A stretch of DNA of 7,264 nt, taken from positions 1-7,264 of the forward strand of contig JAHDHT010000142.1 of the NCBI GenBank assembly GCA_020631175.1. Direction: 5' to 3'. Below, one piece after another: positions 1-7,264 of this stretch (the first letter of the stretch is position 1; every line of letters begins with the position of its first letter). The notes under the pieces are model-generated. The model ran no database searches and was not told where the DNA came from. It worked only from the letters and a program-made list of their open reading frames with translations. This DNA comes from Chitinophagales bacterium (GTDB taxonomy: Bacteria > Bacteroidota > Bacteroidia > Chitinophagales > JAHDHT01). The position numbers were made by a program, and so were the translations under genes.

Positions 1-3000
1 GATTTGGTTGGGCCGTATGAATTAAAGACAGTCGCAGCCCATAAATAATTTCTCATGGTTGGGTATTCATTTTGCGCTCCTACTTCTCGCTTCGTTTTGC
101 TGCCGCTAAATTGTTGATCTAATGCAAGAATTTCATTTCTAAGGCTGAGTAAATCATCTAACAAAGCATCGTCAGTTTGTTTTGCTTGTTCATATGATTT
201 TAGCATCATCTGAATTAATTCTTTGTTCTTTTTAATGTCAGCTTGCATATCATCGGACTTAACGAATAAATCATCTATATTTTTCCAATGAGCATACACT
301 TCATTTAAGGGTTTACCTTTTAATGTATTGTTATTAATTCGTTTTACATCAAAGTCCACCATGTCTGAAATGGCAATAAATTTTCCTTCGACTTTTTTAT
401 GAAGTTGTGCACTATAGGTGCCTGGTTCTACTAAAATTCCTTCCTCATCTTTTGAAAGATTTTTCTTAGTAATTGTTTCGATTGATTGTTCTGTTAAATC
501 CCAACTGATACGATTGATTCCTTTCTTGTTTTTTCCTTTTAGTTTTCGAACAATCTTTCCATCCTGATTATAAATAAACAACCATTCACCCGGCTTGATT
601 TCAGCTTTTTCTGCTTCTAATTCAGACCACTCAGGAATTTCCACTTCACCTTTTGCTTTTTCGATTTTCTTTTCTGCTTCTTTTCGAAGATCCTCTTTTG
701 ATTTAAAATTTTCTTTTAAGTAATAGGTAAATTCAACTCCAAAGGGTGGATTGTCAGCGACGAAAAAGTTATCTCCTTGTGCAGCCTTTTTCGAATAACC
801 CAATGTTAATTTCTCCATGTACCATTTGGCATTTCTCGGTTTAAATAGTTGTACCTCTTTGGAAGAATTTATTTCTCTAAGCGCAGAATAATCATCCAAA
901 ATATAAATCCCTCTCCCGAAAGTTCCTGCAACTAAATCATTTTCTCTTTTTTGAATGGCTAAATCGCGTACGGAAATATTTGGGAAACCACCTTTTAATT
1001 TTGCCCATGACTGGCCGCCATTAAGCGTAAAATAAACACCAAACTCGGTTCCAAGAAACATTAAATCTTTCTTTTTATGATCTTGTACAACTCTCCATAA
1101 TAAGGTTCGATCAGGTAAGTTATTCGAAATGTTTGTCCATGTATTTCCTTTATTAGTGCTTTTAAAAATGTAAGGTTTAAAGTCGCCGTATTTGTGATTG
1201 TCGAATACTGCATAAACAATATTTTCATCGTACAAATCTGCTTTAATATCATTAACAAAAGCAGTGCTCGGTAATCCACTTAATCTGCTAAAATCTACTT
1301 TCCGCCAATTCGCACCATCATCTTCTGTAATTTGAATGATTCCATCATCAGTACCGGCATAAATTAATCCTTCCTTTTTTGGCGATTCCGATAAAGAGGT
1401 AATGGTGCTGTAATTAGACATAGCATATATATCCCAGGCATTATCCCACTTTTGTTTTTGTCCGTAATAATCTGTTCGTATACGTTCGATATTATTCGTT
1501 AAATCACCTGAAATAGCTTGCCATGAATCACCTCTATCATCGGATTTCCAAACTCTTTGTGAAGCGAAGTAAATTCGTTTTGGGTCGTGCGGACTTACAA
1601 TTATTGGAGCATCCCAATTAAAGCGCTCGAACTTTTCACCAAGTTTAGGTTGAGGTTTGATATAAACATTTTCACCAGACTTTCGATCATGTCGATTTAA
1701 ATTACCTTGTTGCCATTGAACGTAAACAATATTTGGATTACCCGGTTCGGTAGCGGGTTGATGACCATCACCACCCATTAAAATAAACCAGTCAGAATTT
1801 CGAATTCCATGCACGTTATCGGTGCGTGACGGTGCGCCTTGCGTGTTATTGTCTTGTGTGCCACCATAAACAAAGTAATACGGTTCTGCATCGTCTACAG
1901 CGATTTTATAAAACTGGGTGATTGGCAGATTACTAATGAATTTCCAGTTTTTCGTATTGTCGAAACTCTCATAAAGACCTCCATCACATCCTACCAAAAT
2001 ATAATTAGGATCATTTTTTTTAAATGCTGCAGCATGATTATCTACATGCTTTTCTTCTTCATTCATCCGATTGAAGGTTTTACCTCCATCCTTTGAAACC
2101 AACATATAATTATTGGCTAAATACAACTCATCAAAATTATGTGGGGAAACATATAATTCCTGATAATAATGCGGACCTGTACCTCCGGCAACCGCATCAC
2201 TCATTTTTGTCCATGTCGTACCTTGATTTTCACTTTTATAAACACCACCTTTTCGTCTGTCCAATTCAATTGCAGCATAAATAACATCAGGTTTTTGCGG
2301 AGATATAGCTAATCCAATTTTCCCCATGTTACTACCTGGAAGTCCTTTACTTAGTTTTTCCCAATTGGATCCTCCATCAATTGATTTATAAATCGCAGTA
2401 CCCGGTCCACCGCCTAAATAGCCGGCAACGGTTCTATGACGTTGCCATGTTGCAGCATAAAGTAGATCCGGATTTCTAGGATCAATTAATAAATCGGTTG
2501 CGCCAACCCATTCAGCATCACCAAGTGTGCGCTCCCAGGTTTTTCCTCCATCTGTTGATTTATAAACACCACGCTCACCACCCTTGCTCCATAATGGACC
2601 TTGAGATGCAACCCAAACAATATCAGCATTTGTTGGATGGATGATTATTTTGGATAAATGTTCCGACTCTTTAAGTCCCATATTTTTCCACGACTTACCG
2701 CCATCTATGCTTTTATAAATGCCGTCTCCATATCCAACATGCCGACCGCCAACATTTTCACCTGTACCAACCCAAACAATTTCCGGATTTTGAGGATCTA
2801 ATGTAATGCAGCCAATAGAATAGCTTGCTTGTTTATCGAATAAGGAAGTCCAGGTCGTTCCTGAATTTTCTGTTTTCCAAACCCCACCTGACCCAACAGC
2901 GACATACCATACATTTTCATTATCCGGATGGATAACAATATCTGCAATTCTTCCGGACATTAATGCCGGACCGATGCTTCTGAATTTTAGACCATTGTAA

Positions 3001-3137
3001 ATTGAAGTCGTGTCTTCCTTTTCAGTTTCTTCGTTTTTTTTCTTTTTATCAGCATAGCTTAATGTATGGATACTAATTGCGATTAAAGTTGAAATGATAA
3101 TTTTGAATAGCAGTTGATTTTGAGAGAATCTCTTCAT
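1..3137 (-). CDS. Secreted VPS10/sortilin-like BNR (Asp-box) beta-propeller protein, C-terminus cut by window edge
   Basis: The reading frame is open from an ATG at 3137 to the window edge (1045 residues), with no frameshift. Residues 1-29 form a Sec signal peptide: KR near the start, a hydrophobic core of about residues 13-26, and a likely cut after SYA. The mature part is propeller-like, with ten Asp boxes (S/T-x-D/N-x-G-x-x-W/F) starting at residues 89, 143, 194, 252, 302, 348, 532, 604, 660 and 704, plus a degenerate one at 391. Family-type motifs are GGTQDN (425-430), GGDG (455-458) and GTFGRGIYILDD (738-749). A Lys/Glu-rich stretch (about 809-848) precedes a beta-type region with WDL (879) and PGTY (905). 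Related Bacteroidota proteins are usually annotated as glycosyl hydrolase or VPS10/sortilin-like. Asp boxes are structural, so they do not prove an enzyme, and the substrate is unknown. Such proteins are about 1000-1100 residues, so little is missing; whether a type IX secretion tail follows cannot be seen. A second in-frame ATG at 3161, directly after a TAG, would add eight residues (MSKRQHNT). I prefer 3137 because it gives a shorter, more typical signal peptide. Confidence 0.9.
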   Translation of the reverse strand, partial: MKRFSQNQLLFKIIISTLIAISIHTLSYADKKKKNEETEKEDTTSIYNGLKFRSIGPALMSGRIADIVIHPDNENVWYVAVGSGGVWKTENSGTTWTSLFDKQASYSIGCITLDPQNPEIVWVGTGENVGGRHVGYGDGIYKSIDGGKSWKNMGLKESEHLSKIIIHPTNADIVWVASQGPLWSKGGERGVYKSTDGGKTWERTLGDAEWVGATDLLIDPRNPDLLYAATWQRHRTVAGYLGGGPGTAIYKSIDGGSNWEKLSKGLPGSNMGKIGLAISPQKPDVIYAAIELDRRKGGVYKSENQGTTWTKMSDAVAGGTGPHYYQELYVSPHNFDELYLANNYMLVSKDGGKTFNRMNEEEKHVDNHAAAFKKNDPNYILVGCDGGLYESFDNTKNWKFISNLPITQFYKIAVDDAEPYYFVYGGTQDNNTQGAPSRTDNVHGIRNSDWFILMGGDGHQPATEPGNPNIVYVQWQQGNLNRHDRKSGENVYIKPQPKLGEKFERFNWDAPIIVSPHDPKRIYFASQRVWKSDDRGDSWQAISGDLTNNIERIRTDYYGQKQKWDNAWDIYAMSNYSTITSLSESPKKEGLIYAGTDDGIIQITEDDGANWRKVDFSRLSGLPSTAFVNDIKADLYDENIVYAVFDNHKYGDFKPYIFKSTNKGNTWTNISNNLPDRTLLWRVVQDHKKKDLMFLGTEFGVYFTLNGGQSWAKLKGGFPNISVRDLAIQKRENDLVAGTFGRGIYILDDYSALREINSSKEVQLFKPRNAKWYMEKLTLGYSKKAAQGDNFFVADNPPFGVEFTYYLKENFKSKEDLRKEAEKKIEKAKGEVEIPEWSELEAEKAEIKPGEWLFIYNQDGKIVRKLKGKNKKGINRISWDLTEQSIETITKKNLSKDEEGILVEPGTYSAQLHKKVEGKFIAISDMVDFDVKRINNNTLKGKPLNEVYAHWKNIDDLFVKSDDMQADIKKNKELIQMMLKSYEQAKQTDDALLDDLLSLRNEILALDQQFSGSKTKREVGAQNEYPTMRNYLWAATVFNSYGPTK

Positions 3138-3213
3138 AGTGTTGTGTTGTCTTTTAGACATCTAAATTAATTATAATTATCTGGATTTATTGTTGGTTGA
3201 TTCGATTTGGCTT

Positions 3214-3221
3214 TAAAGATA
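3214..3221 (-). promoter_or_regulatory. Possible -7 promoter element for the BNR gene
   Basis: Read on the minus strand this is TATCTTTA, which matches the Bacteroidota -7 consensus TAnnTTTG except at the last base. It lies 76 bases before the preferred start codon. No good TTTG sits at the expected distance upstream: TTTC is 16 bases away and TTTG only 11. The call therefore rests on one half-site in AT-rich DNA and is weak. Confidence 0.22.
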
Positions 3222-3277
3222 GTTTCAACGTGCAAATGAAACATTCTTTCACTTCTAAGCTTTCAAGGCAACCACCT

Positions 3278-3316
3278 GTTTTGTGACCATTCGCTTTTCA
3301 AGCTTATGGACAAAAC
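3278..3316 (-). other. Long imperfect stem-loop in the kinase-BNR spacer
   Basis: On the plus strand, GTTTTGT (3278-3284) and CCAT (3287-3290) pair with ATGG (3306-3309) and ACAAAAC (3310-3316), leaving a two-base GA bulge. Inside, GCTT (3293-3296) pairs with AAGC (3300-3303) around a TTC loop, separated from the outer stem by a 2x2 internal loop. This gives 15 base pairs in 39 bases. In the transcript it would lie about 120-160 bases before the BNR start codon and about 145 bases after the kinase stop. No U-run follows it, so it does not look like a classical terminator. It could be a 5' leader structure, a 3' end stabiliser or a small-RNA element. The pairing is seen in the sequence; the role is unknown. 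Confidence 0.5.
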
Positions 3317-3338
3317 CGTCCTCTTTGGGAAGGAGGAC
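3311..3338 (-). terminator. Candidate weak terminator or attenuator hairpin
   Basis: Read on the minus strand, GTCCTC (3338-3333) pairs perfectly with GAGGAC (3323-3318) around a nine-base loop, and GGTTTTG follows at once. A half GC-rich stem followed by a short T-run is terminator-like, but the run is only four T. It would lie about 120 bases downstream of the kinase stop codon. The GGAC of its 3' arm can pair instead with GTCC at 3311-3308, which is part of the next stem-loop, so the two structures compete. That geometry resembles attenuation, but nothing here identifies a ligand or leader peptide. Confidence 0.33.
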
Positions 3339-3394
3339 ATGACATCTTGAATTTTAATTAGAAATAATTATAAATAACTAATGTGTCTGGAAGA

Positions 3395-3422
3395 GCAATT
3401 TTATGTTTTTCAACATAATTGC
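3395..3422 (-). other. Stem-loop just downstream of the kinase gene
   Basis: GCAATT (3395-3400) and ATGTT (3403-3407) pair with AACAT (3412-3416) and AATTGC (3417-3422), with a two-base TT bulge and a four-base loop, for 11 pairs in total. It begins 38 bases after the kinase stop codon in the direction of transcription, where a 3' end structure would be expected. The bases that follow in the transcript are UCUUCC, not a U-run, so intrinsic termination would be poor. It may protect the 3' end or act with another terminator. Confidence 0.42.
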
Positions 3423-3459
3423 CCGTATGAGGAAATCAGATACATTTTTAATTAAGATT

Positions 3460-5223
3460 TTATCTAGGCAATGAAATCGTAAAGGTACTCCCCTCGCCTT
3501 CTTTAGATTCGACACTAATAGTTCCGCCGTGCATTTGAACTACTTTTTTGCACAAGGCTAAACCGATACCGGCACCGGTATTTTTCGTTCTGTCTAAGCG
3601 TTTGAATAAACCGAAAATCTTTTCCTGATATTCTTCTGCAATACCAATTCCATTATCATTAATCATGATGTTATGCATACCGTTCGCTTCATAAGCATGT
3701 ATGCTTAAGGTTAAGGGCTGATCTTCTTTTTTAAACTTAAGGGCGTTTTGGAAGAGGTGAAAAAATAGCGTTCTGAAATCTTTTCTAATTATTGGGAGGT
3801 CGGGTAATTCTGATATGAATAATTCGTGTTGAGTCTGCTTAAAGCTCGTTTTCATATCTTCATTCACCACCTGATTAATTAATTCAGTGAGATTTGTGGT
3901 TTCTTTAATTTTATCATCTCCAATTTGAATATAGGTTAACAGGCTGTTTAGTTTTTGATCCATTTGCCCTACTCCATCCAGAATATAATCAAGATATTCT
4001 TTTAAATCTTCATCGGCACTGTCGGCATAGCGTCTATGTAATAAGGTGGCAAAACTGCTAACTGTTCGTATCGGTTCTTTTAAATCATGAGCGAAAATAA
4101 ATGAATATTCAGCCAGTTCATTTTTCTGCTGTTCAATTTTTTTGTTTCGTTTTTCAAGTATTTCAATTTCATCTTCTTTCTTTTCTAAGATGTAACTGAT
4201 CGAATTACTTTTACTGTTTAAATAAACTTCTTTTTGAAGTGAGATCAATTTCTCTGCAGTTTCCAGTGCTTCATTTACTTTACCTTGTTGTTTCTTTAAT
4301 TCAATTTCAGCATTATAATACTCAACTAATAAATTTTGATCATAAACATTTTCGTAATCGATAAATGCCGATGCTTTTTGAAGCGCTACTTCTGCTTTTT
4401 GAGTATCATTTGTTTTTAGTAAAACATCGGCTTTTAAAAGAAGGAGTTCTAAATCGCTTTCAGAACTTTTAAATGTTTCGAGAATTAAAAAAGCCGCTTC
4501 AATTGATTCTAATGCGGATTTATAATCTTTTCTTGCAATTTCTGTTCTCGCCTTTTCTTCCAGCACTTTTTGCCGATACGTGTGATTTTGATGTTGCTTG
4601 GAAATACGAATAGCAATTTCAAGGCAGGAAGCTGATAAATCAAGCTCCCCCATTTCCCGATGAATCGTTCCTAAATTACTATACACCAATACCAGACCGT
4701 TATGATCTTCAAGTGCGGTTTTTATTTGCTCTGATTTGGTAATATATTCTAATGCTTTATCGTAACTCTTTTGTTCGATATACACCATTCCGATATTCAT
4801 AAAGATTTGAGATTTTCTCAATCCTTCACTATAATCTAATGCGCGGAAAAAATGATGTAATGCCATTCCATAATCTTTGAGCATACTATTAAGCACACCA
4901 AGATTTATGTGTAATGAACATTTATACTTTTCAGAACTTAAATGATTGATGTCCGGTAATAGATCCTGATAGATTTCAAGCGCTCGCTTTTTTTCATCCA
5001 TCAGAAAACAACAATGTCCGTAACAGAATTTCAACTCTGCTTTTTCAGCATTACTTAATTGATAACTTTTGTTGTTTAAAACAAGCTTCAAATATTCTGC
5101 ACATTTTTCCGGATTTACATTTCGGTATTCCCGATAAAATGAAATAACCTCTTCAGTAGCTATCTGAGCATTTGGAATCTTCAATTCCTGATTAAGGGCT
5201 TTCGTATCGATCTTCGTCATCAT
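3460..5223 (-). CDS. Cytoplasmic TPR-coiled-coil sensor histidine kinase
   Basis: This 587-residue protein is a two-component sensor kinase that would autophosphorylate on histidine and pass the phosphate to a response regulator. TPR-like helical pairs fill about residues 60-330; the clearest span 62-95, 103-136, 139-171 and 178-211. A charged coiled coil (about 345-372) leads into the HisKA domain, whose H-box FAHDLKEPIR carries the likely phospho-acceptor His379. The HATPase domain shows the N box around Asn493 (HLFQNALKFK), the G1 box DNGIG (523-527), the F box GLFKRL (538-543) and the G2 box GAGIGLAL (550-557). The key catalytic residues look intact. There is no signal peptide, membrane segment, PAS or receiver domain, so it is probably cytoplasmic, with the TPR array as protein- or ligand-binding input. 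The N-terminus offers two adjacent ATGs (5223 and 5220). It begins 44 bases after nspC, so co-transcription is plausible. No partner regulator lies in the window and the signal is unknown. Confidence 0.93.
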   Translation of the reverse strand: MMTKIDTKALNQELKIPNAQIATEEVISFYREYRNVNPEKCAEYLKLVLNNKSYQLSNAEKAELKFCYGHCCFLMDEKKRALEIYQDLLPDINHLSSEKYKCSLHINLGVLNSMLKDYGMALHHFFRALDYSEGLRKSQIFMNIGMVYIEQKSYDKALEYITKSEQIKTALEDHNGLVLVYSNLGTIHREMGELDLSASCLEIAIRISKQHQNHTYRQKVLEEKARTEIARKDYKSALESIEAAFLILETFKSSESDLELLLLKADVLLKTNDTQKAEVALQKASAFIDYENVYDQNLLVEYYNAEIELKKQQGKVNEALETAEKLISLQKEVYLNSKSNSISYILEKKEDEIEILEKRNKKIEQQKNELAEYSFIFAHDLKEPIRTVSSFATLLHRRYADSADEDLKEYLDYILDGVGQMDQKLNSLLTYIQIGDDKIKETTNLTELINQVVNEDMKTSFKQTQHELFISELPDLPIIRKDFRTLFFHLFQNALKFKKEDQPLTLSIHAYEANGMHNIMINDNGIGIAEEYQEKIFGLFKRLDRTKNTGAGIGLALCKKVVQMHGGTISVESKEGEGSTFTISLPR

Positions 5224-5249
5224 TTTGGAATAGTACCAAGCGATTGTAC

Positions 5250-5282
5250 GAAATATAGTGCTTTTTGTTATTCACGAGCAAG
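5250..5282 (-). promoter_or_regulatory. Possible weak promoter for the kinase gene
   Basis: On the minus strand TATATTTC (5257-5250) matches the Bacteroidota -7 motif TAnnTTTG at all fixed bases but the last. A poor -33 match, CTTG (5282-5279), lies 21 bases upstream, inside the end of nspC; the usual spacing is about 19. Transcription would start about 20 bases before the kinase ATG. This would let the kinase be expressed separately from the polyamine genes. The match is modest and could be chance in AT-rich DNA. Confidence 0.22.
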
Positions 5283-6401
5283 ATGCTGTTTGTAATCCTG
5301 ATAGGTGTATTTTTTAAGAGCTATTATCCTTCCATCCAATCTTTTATAAAGGATATCCGGATGTTGAATTCCGTTAAAAAAGGTAGTCTTTACCGTAGTG
5401 TAATGCAGCATATCTTTTAATATTAGCGTATCTCCCGGTTTCACTTCACGGGAAAAGCTATAGTCACTTAAATAATCACCGCTCAAACAGCTGTTTCCGC
5501 CAAGATTATAGCTATGCTTTTCACTTTTAGAACCCTCATTAAAAAGTAAAACCTCTGGTCGGTAAGGCATTTCAAGCGTATCGGGCATATGTGCTGTAAA
5601 GGAAACGTCGAGCATTATTGTCTTTGTGCCCCTATTGTCTACAATGTCAATTATAGTAGCATATAAATCACCGGTTTCCCAAAGAATTGCTGAGCCCGGT
5701 TCAATTATGATTTTTAAGTCATAACGTTCTTTGAATTGGAGAATTCTGTCAATAAACCGCTCGATATCATAGCCTTCTTTTGTAAGTAAATGTCCGCCAC
5801 CGAAATTGATCCATTTGATTTGATTTAACCAGGGTTTAAAGGTTTTTTCAACAGTATCAAGCAATGCGCAAAAATCATCTTCAGAACTTTCGCATAATAC
5901 ATGCATATGTAAGCCTGAAATCGCTTCATGTAGTTTTTTCGGTAAATTATCCGGTGCAATTCCGAGTCTGGATCCCTTCCTTCCAGGATTATACAAATCT
6001 GTTTCAACCAGAGAGATTTCAGGATTAACTCTTAGTCCGAAACTTGTTTCAGTATCGAATTGATCATGAAGCTGTTCAAATTGTTGTAAAGAGTTAAAAA
6101 TTACGGTAGAACAGTATTTATCTAATTCGGCGCATTCGTCTTTTTTCAAGGCCGGAAAATAGCCATGAGATTGCAGGCCTGTAGCTTCAAAAATGAGTCT
6201 TGCTTCATTGAAAGAACTGGCAGTAAATCCGTGTAGATATTCTGCTATTTGAGGAAAAACCGGCCAGACAGAAAAGGCTTTTAAAGCCAATAGAACTTCA
6301 ATACCGGCCTTTTGGGATACATTCTTAAAAAGCTTCAGATTTTGAAGCAATTTCACTTCTTCAAGAACAAATGCCGGTAATGAAAATGCAGGCCTTTCCA
6401 T
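5268..6401 (-). CDS. nspC: Carboxynorspermidine/carboxyspermidine decarboxylase
   Basis: This 377-residue protein is a PLP-dependent fold III (alanine racemase/ornithine decarboxylase type) decarboxylase. It removes CO2 from carboxyspermidine or carboxynorspermidine to give spermidine or norspermidine in the cytoplasm. The PLP lysine is Lys41 in LLALKAFS, at the end of the first barrel strand. Other family features are GLHMH (163-167), the glycine-rich phosphate loop FGGGH (200-204), EPG (234-236) and GGNSCLSGD (301-309), whose Cys305 is the expected active-site cysteine from the partner subunit. Length is normal for the family and no key residue is missing. The ATG at 6401 lies 2 bases after the stop of the dehydrogenase gene that supplies its substrate, so translational coupling is likely; there is no separate ribosome binding site. 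Which product is made cannot be read from the sequence. In Bacteroidota the known role of this pair is spermidine synthesis from putrescine, so spermidine is the better guess. Diaminopimelate decarboxylase is related, but the motifs and the neighbour argue against it. Confidence 0.94.
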   Translation of the reverse strand: MERPAFSLPAFVLEEVKLLQNLKLFKNVSQKAGIEVLLALKAFSVWPVFPQIAEYLHGFTASSFNEARLIFEATGLQSHGYFPALKKDECAELDKYCSTVIFNSLQQFEQLHDQFDTETSFGLRVNPEISLVETDLYNPGRKGSRLGIAPDNLPKKLHEAISGLHMHVLCESSEDDFCALLDTVEKTFKPWLNQIKWINFGGGHLLTKEGYDIERFIDRILQFKERYDLKIIIEPGSAILWETGDLYATIIDIVDNRGTKTIMLDVSFTAHMPDTLEMPYRPEVLLFNEGSKSEKHSYNLGGNSCLSGDYLSDYSFSREVKPGDTLILKDMLHYTTVKTTFFNGIQHPDILYKRLDGRIIALKKYTYQDYKQHLARE

Positions 6402-6403
6402 CC

Positions 6404-7264
6404 TTACAATTCAAGATCCATATCAAATGACTCATGCCATTCCAATCCTTCCTTACCAAGTTCTTCAAGGAATGGATCCGGATTAAATTCTTCTACATTT
6501 TTCACTCCTGTACCGGTCCATTTTCCTTCCAGAACCATTTTTGCACCTAACATAGCAGGTACACCGGTGGTATAACTTACACCTTGCGCACCTGTTTCAT
6601 CGAAGGCTTTTTGGTGACCGCAATTATTCCAGATATAGTAATTTCTTTCTTTTCCGTTTTTAATGCCTTTAATTCGGCAACCGATTGAAGTTTCACCGGT
6701 ATAATTCTCTCCCAAACTGCCCGGATCCGGAAGTACGGCTTTCAAGAATTCAAGTGGAATGATCTGCTGACCTTTAAACTCAACTGGTTCAATTCCTGCC
6801 ATTCCGATGTTTTGAATCACTCTTAGGTGGGTCAGGTATTCTTGTCCGAAAGTCATCCAGAATCGCGCTCTTTTGAGGGATGGATAATTGACTACAAGAG
6901 ATTCAAGTTCTTCATGATAGATCAAATAAGAATCCCGCGCACCAATATTTGGATAATTGAGCACTTTCATTACTGAATGCGGGTCAATTTCATGCCATTT
7001 TCCATCTTCCCAAAACTTGCCTTTTTGTGTGATTTCCCGAATATTGATTTCCGGATTGAAGTTGGTGGCAAAAGCTTTACCATGATCACCTCCGTTACAA
7101 TCGACGATATCGAGATAATGCATTTCATCGAAATGATGTTTCGCCGCTCTGGCAGTGAAGATTGAAGTAACACCCGGATCGAAACCACAGCCTAGAACAG
7201 CAAGGATACCTGCTTTTTCAAAGCGGTCTTTATAAGCCCATTGCCAGCTGTATTCAAATTTTGC
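6404..7264 (-). CDS. Carboxynorspermidine/carboxyspermidine dehydrogenase (saccharopine dehydrogenase family), N-terminus outside window
   Basis: The frame is open from the window edge (first full codon GCA at 7264) to TAA at 6404, giving 286 residues. The family is about 400 residues, so roughly 110 residues are missing, including the NAD(P)-binding Rossmann start. The enzyme joins L-aspartate semialdehyde to putrescine or 1,3-diaminopropane by reduction with NADPH, making the substrate of NspC. Visible family motifs, numbered from the edge, are LGCGFDPGVTSIF (24-36), DCNGGDHGK, then WNNCGH, and SYTTGVPAMLGAK, with the ending TGTGVKNVEEFNPDPFLEEL near the C-terminus. A start at the internal ATG at 7123 would be wrong, because the upstream 47 codons in the same frame continue the conserved sequence. 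Lysine-pathway saccharopine dehydrogenase is a relative, but the adjoining nspC with a 2-base gap strongly favours the polyamine role. Confidence 0.92.
   Translation of the reverse strand, partial: AKFEYSWQWAYKDRFEKAGILAVLGCGFDPGVTSIFTARAAKHHFDEMHYLDIVDCNGGDHGKAFATNFNPEINIREITQKGKFWEDGKWHEIDPHSVMKVLNYPNIGARDSYLIYHEELESLVVNYPSLKRARFWMTFGQEYLTHLRVIQNIGMAGIEPVEFKGQQIIPLEFLKAVLPDPGSLGENYTGETSIGCRIKGIKNGKERNYYIWNNCGHQKAFDETGAQGVSYTTGVPAMLGAKMVLEGKWTGTGVKNVEEFNPDPFLEELGKEGLEWHESFDMDLEL

Noticed and set aside
1061..1279. Minus-strand 72-codon ORF within the BNR gene
   Set aside because: It lies in another frame of the well-supported BNR coding sequence, across two of its Asp boxes, and has no recognisable domain.
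1839..2284. Two plus-strand ORFs of 85 and 63 codons
   Set aside because: They are antisense to the BNR gene, whose reading frame here is continuous and carries family motifs; their protein sequences show no recognisable features.
3167..3244. Minus-strand 25-codon ORF (MFHLHVETIFK...) in the spacer upstream of the BNR gene, a possible leader peptide
   Set aside because: It is short, has no ribosome binding site or codon run suggesting attenuation, and overlaps the possible promoter element; such ORFs are expected by chance.
3278..3316. Integron attC-like site, suggested by the imperfect palindrome with bulged bases
   Set aside because: The outer arms do not fit the RYYYAAC/GTTRRRY core sites, and no gene cassette or integrase is nearby.
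3448..3455. TTAATTAA palindrome after the kinase stop
   Set aside because: An eight-base AT-only palindrome is expected in AT-rich spacer DNA and has no supporting context.
5231..5249. GTAC...GTAC inverted repeat in the nspC-kinase gap as an operator
   Set aside because: The arms are only four bases long and the pattern is likely by chance.
5825..6007. Minus-strand 60-codon ORF within nspC
   Set aside because: It is an out-of-frame shadow of nspC, over the conserved GLHMH region.
6970..7188. Minus-strand 72-codon and plus-strand 62-codon ORFs over the dehydrogenase gene
   Set aside because: Both overlap the conserved dehydrogenase frame, which continues to the window edge.

Overview
The window reads as chromosomal DNA from a member of the Bacteroidota. 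The evidence is the low G+C content, the absence of clear Shine-Dalgarno sequences, AT-rich gaps, the carboxyspermidine route to spermidine, a TPR-type sensor kinase and a very large secreted Asp-box (BNR) propeller protein. A genus cannot be assigned. All four genes lie on the minus strand, so transcription runs from high to low coordinates. Two genes run off the window.

Region 5268-7264 holds a two-gene polyamine unit: the 3' part of a saccharopine-dehydrogenase-family carboxy(nor)spermidine dehydrogenase, followed after 2 bases by carboxy(nor)spermidine decarboxylase (nspC). Together they would join aspartate semialdehyde to a diamine by reductive condensation and then decarboxylate the product to spermidine or norspermidine.

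Region 3460-5223, 44 bases further on, encodes a soluble sensor histidine kinase: TPR repeats, a coiled coil, a HisKA H-box and a HATPase domain. It has no membrane segment, and no response regulator is visible. It may be co-transcribed with the polyamine genes or use a weak promoter of its own.

Region 3162-3459 is non-coding and rich in inverted repeats. It contains three stem-loops between the kinase stop and the next gene, two of them in a mutually competing arrangement.

Region 1-3137 encodes a secreted protein of more than 1045 residues with ten clear Asp-box repeats and the conserved motifs of the Bacteroidota 'VPS10/sortilin-like, glycosyl hydrolase BNR' family. Its C-terminus lies outside the window. 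No mobile element, CRISPR array, tRNA or rRNA is seen, and nothing clearly amounts to a new biological system. The best leads are the structured spacer and the kinase next to the spermidine genes.
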